Shown: positions 1 through 9,313 of the stretch, one piece after another
Position numbering within the stretch: position 1 is the first letter of the stretch
How the letters are laid out: the number at the start of each line of letters is the position of its first letter
NCBI RefSeq assembly: GCF_032050975.1
Contig: NZ_CP116967.1
Location: 558,001-622,000 of the forward strand
Reading direction: 5' to 3'
DNA length: 64,000 bases
DNA from: Candidatus Nitrospira allomarina
GTDB lineage: Bacteria; Nitrospirota; Nitrospiria; Nitrospirales; UBA8639
Program-made: the position numbers and the translations under genes
Notes under the pieces: model-generated
Seen by the model: the letters and a program-made list of their open reading frames with translations, nothing else
The model's database searches: none
Told to the model about the DNA's origin: nothing

Positions 1-1370
1 TGGACTCCCTCACCCCACGCCAAATCGTAGAGGAGTTAGACCGTTACGTCATTGGACAAGGGGACGCCAAGCGCATGGTCGCGATCGCCTTACGAAACCG
101 CTGGCGGCGCCAACAGCTCAGCCCGGAACTCCGGGATGAAATCGTCCCGAAAAATATCATCATGATTGGCCCTACAGGGGTCGGAAAAACAGAGATTTCC
201 CGACGAGTCTCAAAATTAGCAGATGCGCCGTTTATTAAAGTTGAGGCTTCCAAATTTACGGAGGTAGGGTACGTCGGGAGGGACGTAGAATCTCTGATTC
301 GTGACCTCACCGATCTATCCATTAATATGGTCAAGACGGCCTATCTGGAAAAGGTTCAAAAAAAGGCTGAAGAAATGGCCGAAGAGCGGGTCTTGGATAT
401 GCTGCTTCCACCCTCGCCGTCGAGCCCCTCGTTTGAGAACACTGAGGAGTCATCAGCCGCTCCTACACAACAAAAACAGGATCAACAGGACTCCACCCGC
501 TCAAAACTGCGACTCCAACTGCGCGAGGGCAAACTGGATAATCGGATGGTGGAAATAGAAATTAAAGAACGAGGAGGGCTTCCGGTTGGTATCATTTCCA
601 ATATCGGGGGAATGGAAGATCTTGAGCACAACCTCCGCGATATGCTCGGCGGCATGATGCCGGGAAAAAAGAAAAATCGCCGAATGAAAGTCTCAGAAGC
701 CCTGAAATTCATGGCCCAGGAAGAAGCGCAAAAACTTATTGACATGGAAGAAGTCACCAAGGAGGCCATTACCCGCACAGAACAATCGGGCATTGTCTTT
801 TTGGACGAAATTGACAAAATTGCCGGACGGGAGAAACACACAGGCCCCGACATTTCCCGGGAAGGGGTGCAACGGGACCTCCTCCCGATCGTGGAAGGAT
901 CGACGGTCAACACGAAGCATGGGCCGGTCAAGACAGATCATATTCTATTTATTGCCGCGGGAGCATTTCACGTGGCCAAACCCTCGGACTTAATTCCGGA
1001 ATTACAAGGCCGGTTTCCTATCCGTGTAGAACTGGAGCCCCTCACGAAGGATGACCTCATTCGAATTTTAACCGAGCCCAAAAATGCCCTGGTCAAACAA
1101 TATCACGCGTTACTGAGCACCGAAGGGATCGCGTTGGAATTTACCAAAGACGGGATCGAAGAAATTGCGGCAACTGCTGTGCAGGTGAATGACCGAACCG
1201 AAAACATCGGCGCACGACGGCTCTTCACCATCGTGGAACGGTTATTGGAAGATGTCTCGTTTGAAGCACAAGATCTTCAGGAAAAAGAGGTCGTGATTAA
1301 CGCGAAGTATGTGCGGGATCACCTTCAAAGTATTGTAAAGGACGAAGACCTCAGCCGGTACATTCTTTAA
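1..1370 (+). CDS. hslU: ATP-dependent protease ATPase subunit HslU (5' end cut by window)
   Basis: AAA+ unfoldase that feeds proteins to the HslV peptidase in the cytoplasm. The reading frame is open from base 3 and already encodes the family N-terminus ([17 protein letters not shown]), so only a few residues lie outside the window. Walker A is GPTGVGKT (bases 168-191). It is followed by the acidic, Gln/Ser-rich I-domain insertion typical of HslU, Walker B with [10 protein letters not shown], and a sensor-2 region containing GARRL. The C-terminus ends in SRYIL, matching the tail that docks into HslV. Length is normal for the family. hslV would be expected just upstream, outside the window. 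argB follows 84 bp downstream with no obvious terminator between, so read-through is possible. Confidence 0.97.
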   Translation, partial: DSLTPRQIVEELDRYVIGQGDAKRMVAIALRNRWRRQQLSPELRDEIVPKNIIMIGPTGVGKTEISRRVSKLADAPFIKVEASKFTEVGYVGRDVESLIRDLTDLSINMVKTAYLEKVQKKAEEMAEERVLDMLLPPSPSSPSFENTEESSAAPTQQKQDQQDSTRSKLRLQLREGKLDNRMVEIEIKERGGLPVGIISNIGGMEDLEHNLRDMLGGMMPGKKKNRRMKVSEALKFMAQEEAQKLIDMEEVTKEAITRTEQSGIVFLDEIDKIAGREKHTGPDISREGVQRDLLPIVEGSTVNTKHGPVKTDHILFIAAGAFHVAKPSDLIPELQGRFPIRVELEPLTKDDLIRILTEPKNALVKQYHALLSTEGIALEFTKDGIEEIAATAVQVNDRTENIGARRLFTIVERLLEDVSFEAQDLQEKEVVINAKYVRDHLQSIVKDEDLSRYIL

Positions 1371-1454
1371 AATCCACACATCTGTTACTATGGTCATATT
1401 TCCCTTTCGCCTTTGCCATTCACCCCGAAACCCTGGAACCCATGAGTAGGTTGC

Positions 1455-2348
1455 ATGAACAAACTGATTAAAAAAGCGGACATCCTGATTGAAGCGCTTC
1501 CCTATATTCGGACCCTCGCCGGAAAAACCGTGGTCATCAAATACGGAGGGAGCGCAATGATCCACGAGGAACTTAAGGAAGGCTTCGCCGAAGATGTCGT
1601 CTTATTAAAATATGTCGGATTGCAACCAATTATCGTTCATGGCGGTGGGCCACAAATTAACGAAATATTGGATAAATTCGGCATTGAGGCAAAATTCCTG
1701 CATGGAGTTCGAGTTACGGATAAGCCTACCATGGAAGTGGTGGAAATGGTCCTCGGTGGAAAAATCAACAAGGAAATCGTGTCGTTGCTGAACCAGCATG
1801 GTGCTAAAGCCGTCGGACTCACCGGCAAGGATGGTCGCCTTCTGACCACGAAACCATTTAATCCGAAGAGCCTGATTCACACCTACAGCGGATCAACGGA
1901 CGTGCTGCACCCTGAAGACTATGGCCTCGTCGGCCAGGTCAGCCATGTCGACACCACGTTACTGCATACGCTTCAAGAAGCGAATTTCATTCCGGTCATT
2001 GCGCCAATTGGGGTCGACGCCAAATGGGAAACGCACAACATCAATGCCGATCTGGTAGCAGGCAGCGTAGCTGCAGCGGTTCAAGCCGAAAAATTACTGG
2101 TCTTAAGCGATGTCAAAGGGATTCGTGATGCTAATAATCGGCACGTCTCTACCCTCTCCAGAAAAGACATGGAACGCATGGTCAAAAAGCAGGTCATCAG
2201 TGCAGGCATGCTTCCCAAAGTTCATGCCTGTTTAACCGCCCTTCAGGGTGGTGTCCGCAAGGCGCACATTATTGATGGACGGGTGCCTCATGCCGTGTTA
2301 CTCGAGATTTTCACCGATAAAGGTATCGGGACAGAAATTGTGGCATAA
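1455..2348 (+). CDS. argB: acetylglutamate kinase
   Basis: Phosphorylates N-acetylglutamate in the second step of cyclic or linear arginine synthesis; cytoplasmic. The 297-residue protein has the glycine-rich phosphate loop KYGGSAM, the substrate-loop motif VHGGGPQIN, and LSDVKGI and AGMLPKV in the C-terminal nucleotide-binding half. It carries an extra N-terminal helix before KYGG (LIEALPYIRTLAGKT). In characterised enzymes such as that of Pseudomonas aeruginosa this feature goes with feedback inhibition by arginine, so an arginine-sensitive enzyme is likely (inference). The ATG is the only sensible start; its Shine-Dalgarno is weak. pncA begins 5 bp after the stop, suggesting co-transcription. 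Confidence 0.97.
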   Translation: MNKLIKKADILIEALPYIRTLAGKTVVIKYGGSAMIHEELKEGFAEDVVLLKYVGLQPIIVHGGGPQINEILDKFGIEAKFLHGVRVTDKPTMEVVEMVLGGKINKEIVSLLNQHGAKAVGLTGKDGRLLTTKPFNPKSLIHTYSGSTDVLHPEDYGLVGQVSHVDTTLLHTLQEANFIPVIAPIGVDAKWETHNINADLVAGSVAAAVQAEKLLVLSDVKGIRDANNRHVSTLSRKDMERMVKKQVISAGMLPKVHACLTALQGGVRKAHIIDGRVPHAVLLEIFTDKGIGTEIVA

Positions 2349-2353
2349 CGGAC

Positions 2354-3007
2354 ATGAAACTTTCCAAGCATTCCTCCCCATCGGATTCTTCACCTTTTCA
2401 AACCTCGACGGTTCCCCAACCCGATCAGCATTCCGCGCTCCTATTAGTCGACTTACAAAATGACTTTTTTCCGGGTGGGGCACTGGCCGTTCCCGAGGCA
2501 AACAGCCTCATTCCTCTCATCAACGCCTACATCAAACACTTCAGCCAGCAAGGCTGGCCCATACTGGCAACCAGAGATTGGCACCCGGCTAATCACAGCT
2601 CCTTCAGCGAACAACAGGGGCCTTGGCCGGTCCATGGAGTCCAAGGATCACGCGGAGCCCAATTTCATTCCGACTTGGTCCTTCCTCCAGGCATGATGGT
2701 CATTTCTAAAGGAACCGATCCGAAGAAAGATTCCAGATCCGGCTTTGATGGTACGAGTCTGGCCGACCGACTGGAAGATCTTAACGTCCAAACCTTGTAT
2801 GTTCTGGGACTACCAACCGAATATTGCGTCAAGCACACGGTTCTCGATGGCTGTCAACGCGGGCTTCGAGTCGTCTTGCTCACTGATGCCACAAAAGGGA
2901 GAGACCTCCAACAAAATGTCTCTCCGAATGTCCTCCAAGAAATGACCGATGCAGGCGCCTATCTCGCAAATAGTCGCGATATCGGAATCCCCGCCTCTTT
3001 CCGCTGA
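2354..3007 (+). CDS. pncA: nicotinamidase / pyrazinamidase-type cysteine hydrolase
   Basis: Hydrolyses nicotinamide to nicotinate in NAD salvage. The isochorismatase-fold signature is present: catalytic Asp in LLVDLQNDFF, a metal-site stretch around RDWHPANHSSF, Lys in VISKGTDPKKDSRSGF, and the nucleophilic Cys in GLPTEYCVKHTVLDG. The cis-peptide region and the overall 217 residues match the PncA subgroup. The first 25 or so residues are Ser/Pro-rich and not part of the fold. It starts 5 bp downstream of argB, so it probably shares that transcript. Substrate is inferred from the family. Confidence 0.92.
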   Translation: MKLSKHSSPSDSSPFQTSTVPQPDQHSALLLVDLQNDFFPGGALAVPEANSLIPLINAYIKHFSQQGWPILATRDWHPANHSSFSEQQGPWPVHGVQGSRGAQFHSDLVLPPGMMVISKGTDPKKDSRSGFDGTSLADRLEDLNVQTLYVLGLPTEYCVKHTVLDGCQRGLRVVLLTDATKGRDLQQNVSPNVLQEMTDAGAYLANSRDIGIPASFR

Positions 3008-3181
3008 CCAGTTTCTGCCCCACTCCTTAAGTGCCCTACGGAGGGTGATTTCCTATGCTTCGACTCGGAAAAGTTGCGCGATCATCACATCCGCGGTTTT
3101 CCTGAACCTTTTTTTGATCTTTTAACCGATGGTGCACATTTATCCTCAAGAGTTGTATGGAGAAATCCGAGAAGTGGATTC

Positions 3182-3649
3182 ATGAGACCAAAGGGTAGTG
3201 CAGCAAAACTAGAATCGAGACGCCGATTGGCTGCCAGTCTATTGGCCAGAGGCCGAGGCATTCGCGAGGTCGCACGAACGATCGGAGCAGCACCCTCGTC
3301 CGTCAAACGATGGAAAGATGCACTCGAACAAGGGGGGAAAAATGCCTTAAAATCTAAACCCCATACCGGTCGTCCATCCCGCCTTTCGCCCAAACAACGC
3401 CAACATCTCCTTCTTATGCTCAAACGAGGACCACAAGCCGCAAAGATGCGGAGCGATCATTGGACCTGTCGCCTGATTGGCCGGATGATTCGCCAATGCT
3501 TTGGGGTAAAGTATCATCCTGACCATGTGAGTCGGATTTTGCGAGGATTGGGTTGGAAAAATAAAATAAAAATCAGCCCGATTAAAAAAAACAGTAGGAC
3601 GACCCAACCACGCCTTCGGCGCTTAGGCCAATCCCGCCGCCATCGATAA
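3182..3649 (+). CDS. IS630-type helix-turn-helix protein, probable transposase N-terminal remnant
   Basis: Encodes a basic winged helix-turn-helix protein of about 155 residues when started at the ATG at 3182; an in-frame ATG at 3074 exists but its extra residues look non-coding. The segments ARGRGIREVARTIG, SSVKRWKDAL and the downstream HPDHVSRILRGLGW match the DNA-binding N-terminal half of IS630-family transposases (HTH_32/33 style). The tail is Lys/Arg-rich. No DDE catalytic domain follows in any frame before 3960, and no terminal inverted repeats were seen. It is either a decayed insertion sequence or a domesticated DNA-binding protein; stand-alone proteins of this shape occur in related genomes. 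Function unknown. Confidence 0.6.
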   Translation: MRPKGSAAKLESRRRLAASLLARGRGIREVARTIGAAPSSVKRWKDALEQGGKNALKSKPHTGRPSRLSPKQRQHLLLMLKRGPQAAKMRSDHWTCRLIGRMIRQCFGVKYHPDHVSRILRGLGWKNKIKISPIKKNSRTTQPRLRRLGQSRRHR

Positions 3650-3963
3650 GAAATTTTCCATGGAGGTCACTTCGATCCGCCATGACCGAGAGGTCAGTTT
3701 CCACTTTTGACCAATCTTATTCTTGCTTCATTTTTCGATATTTTCTCAACTTTTCTTAGAAATCGTCCTTCCCCAGCCGTTCACCGTTCACACCCCGTTC
3801 AGCTCAGAGAACCTTCTATCTATTAAGCGATAAGGCCCTAAAGAAGGTTCCAGGCGCACACCGCGATTAACAACAGCTTCAAGAAACCATTTGAAGCAGG
3901 CCCGGGCCTCTGTCAAGCTGTCGGACTGAGTGCTGGGAAAAACAGGTCTTCACTTTCTTCGAT
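3650..3963. other. intergenic region, no gene seen
   Basis: Gap between the helix-turn-helix gene and the convergent kinase-like gene. It contains an 8-bp inverted repeat, GAACCTTC (3809-3816) and GAAGGTTC (3843-3850), with a 26-nt loop and no T-tract. It might be a weak bidirectional transcription barrier. I found no DDE transposase fragment. Confidence 0.5.
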
Positions 3964-4791
3964 TCATTTTTCTTTCCCTTCTCCCTCCTCGACAATAATC
4001 GCCCGAGGAAAGTACACCCGAAAGGTCGAGCCTTGCCCCGGAATTGAATCGACTTCAATGTTTCCTTGATGCCGGTCTATGATGCGACGCACAATGGCCA
4101 AACCCACCCCTTGACGGCCCTCCGGCTCCACGGCAGGATGGGAGAATCCCTCAAAAATTCCGGCATGATGGTCTCCCGCAATCCCGATTCCGTTATCCCC
4201 AACAGAATAGACCGACCAACCATGCCTCGTTTTACCGGAAATAATAATTTCTCCCGGACGTGCAGGATCGAGATATTTCTGGGCATTATCAATCAAAATC
4301 GAAAAAACTTGAGTCACTAACACCTCATCCCCCATACAATCCGGAAGATCCTCAATCCGCACAAGAACTTCCCTGCTCTTGAGTTTTTTCTCCATGGAAG
4401 TCACGATTCCCATCACAAGGTGATTCACGTCCAGGCCCTCCCACCGAAGGCCAATCTGCCCAAGCCGGATAAACTGAAGAAGTCCCGACGTGATACCACG
4501 CACATGATCCACCTCACCCTGAATACGCTGTACGGCCTCGGGAATATCTTTTGTGGAGAGAGGACGGAGTGGCTCCCGCGCATGTTCGTATAGCACCTCC
4601 TCCTCAAACAATGCATTCAGCCGACTGCATGCCATGGTGAGTGTCTGACAGACGTCCTGGATAGTTGTCAGTGAAGCAGGAAGGTCCTGGGAGATCACCT
4701 GTAACAACAGATCCACATCTGTGGAAGAAACCGGCTCAGATTTTCTTTTCCTCTGAAAAGAAAAATCTCCTGGTTGTTTGGGTGGCTCCAT
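3964..4791 (-). CDS. histidine-kinase-like ATPase lacking the phospho-acceptor histidine
   Basis: A 275-residue soluble protein with a dimerisation/HisKA-like helical region (about 25-130) and a complete HATPase_c domain (about 150-265). The N box (FSILIDNAQKY), G1 box (VGDNGIGIAGDH), F box (IFEGFSH) and G2 box (GVGLAIVRRIIDRHQG) are all present. At the H box the sequence reads VISQDLPASL where active kinases have S/A-H-D-L-x-x-P-L; Gln35 replaces the histidine. There are no membrane segments or sensory domains, and no adjacent response regulator. It could act as a phosphatase, an ATP-binding scaffold or a heterodimer partner; these roles are inference. The ATG at 4791 is the only good start; downstream gene order gives no clue to partners. 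Confidence 0.85.
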   Translation of the reverse strand: MEPPKQPGDFSFQRKRKSEPVSSTDVDLLLQVISQDLPASLTTIQDVCQTLTMACSRLNALFEEEVLYEHAREPLRPLSTKDIPEAVQRIQGEVDHVRGITSGLLQFIRLGQIGLRWEGLDVNHLVMGIVTSMEKKLKSREVLVRIEDLPDCMGDEVLVTQVFSILIDNAQKYLDPARPGEIIISGKTRHGWSVYSVGDNGIGIAGDHHAGIFEGFSHPAVEPEGRQGVGLAIVRRIIDRHQGNIEVDSIPGQGSTFRVYFPRAIIVEEGEGKEK

Positions 4792-5312
4792 ACGGGGTGA
4801 CTCCTTTTCCGCCCGCCATCTCAGTCAGTTAGAAACCCGCCTGCCGGACCTAGACAGGACATATGCCAATGGAGAGAGATCTCCGTGTCCCTCTGAAAGC
4901 GTTGTCCCTGAAATTCTAAAAGTACCGGAACAACGAATGAGAACAACGGGAGTGCCTCATTGCAACTCTCAGTATCATCAAAACAGAGATCTCGCCCTTA
5001 AAATTTAATACATTAATCTTTGTTGTAATGAGGCCGAAAATTGAGGGGAAAAACCGATGGAATGACCATCTAGGTCAGCCACCGCAAGGGAAAGAAAAAG
5101 GGGATGAAGAGAGAGATAAAAACTGTACAAGGAATGGAATAATGACAAACACAACATCAAGATAAAAATGAAGACACCATACAAAGGCAAGATCAGCTTC
5201 GCGATATAACTTAAAATGGAAACACCATCATCTACAGCAACCAATATAACAAGGATGACAGCATACAGCCCAACACAACAAAGGGGAGATCCAGTCCTGT
5301 TGGGCGGGCCAA
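4792..5312. other. intergenic region, no gene seen
   Basis: 521 bp between the end of hppA and the start of the kinase-like gene, both on the minus strand. A 79-codon open frame here (5005-5244) has low-complexity hydrophobic composition and no clear ribosome site, so it is not called. An 8-bp inverted repeat, GCCCAACA (5268-5275) and TGTTGGGC (5298-5305), lies just past the hppA stop but lacks a T-tract. Confidence 0.5.
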
Positions 5313-7454
5313 TTACTTGATCAAGAGTCCCCCGTACTGGACGAAAAATGGCACAAACACCAATGACAGAATAGCTGAAAGTTTGATCAGGATATTCAAG
5401 GATGGCCCTGAGGTGTCTTTCAGGGGATCACCCACGGTATCACCAACGACTGCGGCCTTGTGGGTGTCCGTACCCTTCCCCCCAAGATTTCCAGCCTCAA
5501 TATATTTCTTGGCATTATCCCAAGCCCCACCACTATTCGATGAGGAAATGGCGATGACCCCACCGGCAACAAGGGACCCGGCAAGCACCCCAGCCACCGC
5601 TTGAATGCCAAACAGAAATCCAGTGATCAGCGGCGTTCCCATGATCAGAATGCCTGGTGCAATCATTTCTTTCAGGGCAGCTTGAGTTGAAATGGCGACA
5701 CATTGTTCATAATCCGCCTCGGCTTTTCCTTCCATGAGGCCGGGAATTGTGCGGAACTGCCGTCGGACTTCTTCAATCATCTTATAAGCCGCCGACCCCA
5801 CCGACTTCATCGTCATGGCGGAAAAATAGGCGGGTAACACCGCACCGATAAACAACCCGGTAAACACTAGGGGATCCAGCAAATTAATACTGCCTAACAG
5901 ATCAAAATCCTGGCCATGTTGTTCCTTCAGCAGTAAATCCGCCCTGGTAAGGAACGCCGCAAACAAGGCCAATGACGTCAGGATAGCTGCACCGATGGCA
6001 AAGCCCTTTCCGATGGCGGCAGTCGTATTTCCGGCAGCATCCAACACATCCGTCCGTTTACGAACATGTTCCGGCATACCGGCCATTTCAGCGATCCCCC
6101 CGGCGTTATCAGAAACCGGTCCATAGGCATCAATGGTGAGTGCAATCACAAGTGTCCCCAACATACCAAGGGAGGCAATGGCCACCCCATACATGCCGGC
6201 TAACATCCACGGGATATAGATGGCGAGACCAATGGCGAGATAAGGGCCCACGGCACTCTTATAGCCGAGTGCCAGTCCAAAAATGATATTCGTGGCTGCA
6301 CCCGTTTCACATGATTTCGCTACTTCCCGTACAGGCCCATAGTCATGGGAAGTGTAGTACTCAGTCATCAATCCCACGGCAAGCCCCGCAATCAGGCCTG
6401 ACAGGAAGCAAAAATACACACCCAGATCGGTATATGCCTGCCCACCAATCTCAAAAGTATCCGGAAGCATAGCCTTGGTGACAAACAACATCACCACGGC
6501 CATCAGCGCACTGGAGATAATCAGCATCTTTTTCAGCGCCGGGCCAACCTGGTCCTCGGAGGTAACCTTGACCATCATCAGCGTGAGAAGGCTCACCGGG
6601 ATGCCAATGGCAGAAATAAGGATCGGATACAACAACGCATCAACCATTCCGGAAAAGGCGACCGCGCTAATCACCATCGCAGCACAGGTGCTTTCCGCAC
6701 AAGAACCAAATAGATCGGCCCCCATTCCGGCTACATCGCCCACGTTATCGCCCACATTATCGGCAATCACCGCAGGGTTACGCGGGTCGTCTTCGGGAAT
6801 CCCCGCTTCAACTTTTCCAACCAAATCAGCCCCGACATCGGCAGCTTTTGTGAAAATACCGCCACCCACACGCGCAAATAACGCGATAGACGATCCCCCG
6901 AGACCGAAGCCGGCAATGACTTCCATCAAAATATGCGTCGGGAGTTGAGCCGGCATGATACTTTTGAGCCCAAGATAGATAATTAACAGTCCTAAGGCCG
7001 CCAAGCTGACCAAGGCAAAGCCCATTACAGCGCCGGAATGCAGCGCGACATTAAATGCGGAGGAGAGGGATTGGTTGGCAGAAACCGTCGTCCGCACATT
7101 GCCTTGTGTCGCGATCTTCATCCCGATGAAACCCGAGGCAATCGAAATGATGGCGCCAAAGATAAACGCAATAGCCGTGTACAGCCCTTCATTCACGTAG
7201 TCGGTGTGATGATCATCAATTAACACCGCAATGATTGCGGCAAAAACCACCATGAAGATGGCCATAATTTTGTATTCCTGTTTCAGGAATGCCATGGCCC
7301 CGGTGGCAATAGCCGAATGGATTTTCGCCAGACGCTTCCGGGTTTCCGGATCTTCGACACCCATATCAATGGGGATCTTCAGGACCGATGAAGAGTAATA
7401 ATACGCAACAGCTAATCCAAGAACAGACAGCGCCAGAATAATAGTTACCGACAT
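5313..7454 (-). CDS. hppA: membrane-bound K+-dependent-type ion-translocating pyrophosphatase
   Basis: Couples hydrolysis of pyrophosphate to H+ or Na+ transport across the cytoplasmic membrane. The roughly 713-residue protein has about 16 hydrophobic segments and the family signatures: the pyrophosphate-binding [11 protein letters not shown], the acidic [17 protein letters not shown], and the C-terminal [21 protein letters not shown]. The motif [10 protein letters not shown] has Ala where K+-independent enzymes have Lys, so this is the K+-stimulated class (established for the family). I could not decide between H+ and Na+ pumping. The start at 7454 ([13 protein letters not shown]) is preferred over the upstream ATG at 7514 because GGAG lies about 11 nt before it and the upstream residues are not membrane-like. 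It lets the cell recover energy from biosynthetic pyrophosphate, useful for a lithoautotroph. Confidence 0.96.
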   Translation of the reverse strand: MSVTIILALSVLGLAVAYYYSSSVLKIPIDMGVEDPETRKRLAKIHSAIATGAMAFLKQEYKIMAIFMVVFAAIIAVLIDDHHTDYVNEGLYTAIAFIFGAIISIASGFIGMKIATQGNVRTTVSANQSLSSAFNVALHSGAVMGFALVSLAALGLLIIYLGLKSIMPAQLPTHILMEVIAGFGLGGSSIALFARVGGGIFTKAADVGADLVGKVEAGIPEDDPRNPAVIADNVGDNVGDVAGMGADLFGSCAESTCAAMVISAVAFSGMVDALLYPILISAIGIPVSLLTLMMVKVTSEDQVGPALKKMLIISSALMAVVMLFVTKAMLPDTFEIGGQAYTDLGVYFCFLSGLIAGLAVGLMTEYYTSHDYGPVREVAKSCETGAATNIIFGLALGYKSAVGPYLAIGLAIYIPWMLAGMYGVAIASLGMLGTLVIALTIDAYGPVSDNAGGIAEMAGMPEHVRKRTDVLDAAGNTTAAIGKGFAIGAAILTSLALFAAFLTRADLLLKEQHGQDFDLLGSINLLDPLVFTGLFIGAVLPAYFSAMTMKSVGSAAYKMIEEVRRQFRTIPGLMEGKAEADYEQCVAISTQAALKEMIAPGILIMGTPLITGFLFGIQAVAGVLAGSLVAGGVIAISSSNSGGAWDNAKKYIEAGNLGGKGTDTHKAAVVGDTVGDPLKDTSGPSLNILIKLSAILSLVFVPFFVQYGGLLIK

Positions 7455-7945
7455 GTTAGGAATATCTCCATTCTTATGTAAGTGACCAATAGTGAATTGT
7501 TCGCACCGGCTCAACAGGAACTATAGTAGGATGAGATGGTCGAATTCCGGATATGGGCTAAGACCATACGGCACAACCTAAGACCCGACCGTCTTTTTGC
7601 CCACAGAGAAATGCCTCATTCTCGAATTACCTTCTTTCTATCGTTCTAGCTTGGGGACAAAACAGCGCGCGAGGGGTTGCCCTGGACCGACCAGACACCA
7701 TCACGACATCGGCCTGAATTAACAATGTGTCATGCCGCCGTTCCGCCGGTCATCAACTCATGTTCATTAGATAACAAGCGCTGAATTTTACCTGTCCGGG
7801 CAACAATGTTCAAGGTAAAAACCCTAATAACCATTTTTACGACACCAACACCCTGCCCAAGGTCAAGCATGAGGACTGTTTCCGGCTCTTCCCAATTATT
7901 TCATCCGAATAGCTTTTTCCTGTCTACAAATGCGACCAGACAGTC
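7455..7945. other. intergenic region upstream of hppA, no gene seen
   Basis: About 490 bp between hppA and the upstream pseudouridine synthase gene, both on the minus strand. It must contain the hppA promoter, but I found no convincing -35/-10 pair, terminator or conserved repeat. Confidence 0.4.
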
Positions 7946-8575
7946 CTAAGACAACCCGCGCAATTCTCCTGTTCGAAGCTCCCTCCATTGTCCTGGCGCA
8001 AGAGAGCCCAACCGAATCGCCCCAATGGCGACACGAATAATCCTTAGGGTCGGATGTCCCACTTGAGCAGTCATATGTCGAATTTGCCGGTTCATGCCTT
8101 CCTGAATTTCCATCCGCAACCATGCCGTAGGAACGGATTTGCGAAAACGAATAGGGACCGGACGAGGATAGACGTCTGGCTCTTCATGAAGAAGCTGCAC
8201 CTTAGACGGTCGAGTCCTTTTGCCCTTGACGATGACGCCTTCCCGAAGCTCCACAAGGGCTGGTTCATCCGGAATACGTTCCACTTGGACCAAATAAGTT
8301 TTGAAAACTTTTTGAAATGGCGAGGTCAGACGATGAGCCAGGTCTCCATCGGAAGTCAGCAACAGGAGGCCCTCACTATCCATATCCAATCGACCAGCCG
8401 GATACACCCGTGACTCAGATACATAGTCGGCTAAGGTCGGGCGCCCTTCAGAATCGGTAAATTTTGACAGGACCCCGTATGGTTTATGCAGCATCAGATG
8501 TCGATGAGATAATTGCGAGGATGTCCCGGCTTGAAATTTGGACTTCATTAGTCTGCGCGTCCGGTCAACCCACAA
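7946..8575 (-). CDS. rluE: 23S rRNA pseudouridine synthase, RsuA/RluE family
   Basis: Isomerises a uridine in 23S rRNA to pseudouridine. The RsuA/RluB/RluE family motifs are seen: LMLHKPYGVLS at the start of the catalytic domain, the catalytic-Asp loop YPAGRLDMDSEGLLLLTSDG, KTYLVQVE, and the C-terminal EGMNRQIRHMTAQVGHPTLRIIRVAIG. At about 209 residues it has no N-terminal S4 domain, which fits RluE (U2457) rather than RsuA or RluB. The longest start is a TTG at 8575 with a nearby AGGAAGG; an in-frame ATG at 8548 is the alternative but has no ribosome site. The target position is inferred from the architecture. Confidence 0.88.
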   Translation of the reverse strand: MWVDRTRRLMKSKFQAGTSSQLSHRHLMLHKPYGVLSKFTDSEGRPTLADYVSESRVYPAGRLDMDSEGLLLLTSDGDLAHRLTSPFQKVFKTYLVQVERIPDEPALVELREGVIVKGKRTRPSKVQLLHEEPDVYPRPVPIRFRKSVPTAWLRMEIQEGMNRQIRHMTAQVGHPTLRIIRVAIGAIRLGSLAPGQWRELRTGELRGLS

Positions 8576-8616
8576 ACGCCCTTCCTAACTTCTCCATGAT
8601 GTTTCCACTGCCTGAC

Positions 8617-8851
8617 TCAATTATTCCAGGGAAAACATCCGACGGGAGTGATACCACAAAAATTTACCTTAGCTAACGCCGTATCTACCACACACATTTC
8701 TCCCTGAGCTCCGTCAACTCTTATCCCTTGGTAACGGCCAGGAATAAGATGCTCATTGATAAAAACGACAGGACCTGAAAAAGCTCGGCTCACCCCCAAA
8801 ACACTTACAAGCATCAAACAGACAACTTATAGATTTCTTTCTCATTAACAT
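8617..8851 (-). pseudogene. small exported protein gene interrupted by a single-base frameshift
   Basis: A strong ribosome site (AGGAGGA) directly precedes an ATG at 8851, followed by codons for MLMRKKSISCL, the basic start of a signal peptide. Near 8816-8818 (a TTT run) the frame breaks. The next frame continues immediately with LMLVSVLGVSRAFSGPVVF, which supplies the hydrophobic core and a cleavage site (AFS), and then about 45 residues of mature protein with three cysteines ending at 8617. Removing one T from the run restores one continuous gene of about 78 codons. It could be a true pseudogene, a phase-variable site or a base-call error. No family recognised. Confidence 0.55.
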
Positions 8852-9313
8852 TCCTCCTAAAAAATAAAATCGACTTCATCGTTGCCCTATTACCAACCCC
8901 TCTGCGGCTATTGGATCAACATCAACCGCTTATGGGCAAGTGAGAAACGCCTCAAACCTGACTACCGTACGGAGGGCTCTCACCTGTCAACCCAGCCTTC
9001 TTTCATTCCAAATATCATAAGAAAAGATCAGACCATACAAATATGTTATTTTCTTCGTTTAGTCCTAACAGGAATAAGAGAATTTTTATTCCTGGATGCC
9101 AATCCAAGTCTCTGACGAGGCCCGCTTAACAAAAAGCCAATAGAACGAATCTCTATCCGATAAAGAGCTGCAGCACTGCACTCCCTGCCTGTTTGGAATA
9201 GGATTCATTGATCTTTTATTGCCCCATTCGAAAATTTCTGTTACCGTGGTTTACTGTAACTACAGTAATCACCTCGCACGTCCCGCTTGTAACTCAAACT
9301 ATAGGACTAACGT
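8852..9313. other. divergent intergenic region between the frameshifted gene and hflK
   Basis: Non-coding on inspection. It should carry promoters for both directions. The only strong signal is the 18-bp palindrome near 9251-9268, listed separately. Short open frames here lack ribosome sites and protein-like composition. Confidence 0.5.
9251..9268. promoter_or_regulatory. perfect 18-bp palindrome upstream of hflK
   Basis: TTACTGTA-AC-TACAGTAA is a perfect inverted repeat (8 bp, 2-nt centre, 8 bp), and flanking GGT/ACC bases extend the symmetry imperfectly. It lies 46 bp upstream of the hflK start, a usual place for an operator. It resembles a LexA-like CTGT/ACAG pair but with a 4-bp rather than 8-bp centre, so the cognate regulator is unknown. 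Confidence 0.5.

Noticed and set aside
3074..3181. Upstream extension of the IS630-like gene to the ATG at 3074
   Set aside because: The extra 36 residues do not match the family and there is a better-placed ATG at 3182.
5005..5244. A 79-codon minus-strand frame with Leu/Phe/Ser-rich sequence
   Set aside because: No ribosome site, low complexity, and it sits between the hppA end and the next gene.
5268..5305. Terminator after hppA
   Set aside because: The 8-bp stem has a 22-nt loop and no T-tract, so it is too weak to call.
6475..6948. A 157-codon frame on the plus strand inside hppA
   Set aside because: Antisense shadow of a strongly conserved membrane protein gene.
9251..9268. LexA (SOS) operator before hflK
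   Set aside because: The CTGT and ACAG halves are separated by 4 bp rather than 8, and hflKC are not usual SOS genes; kept only as an unidentified palindrome.
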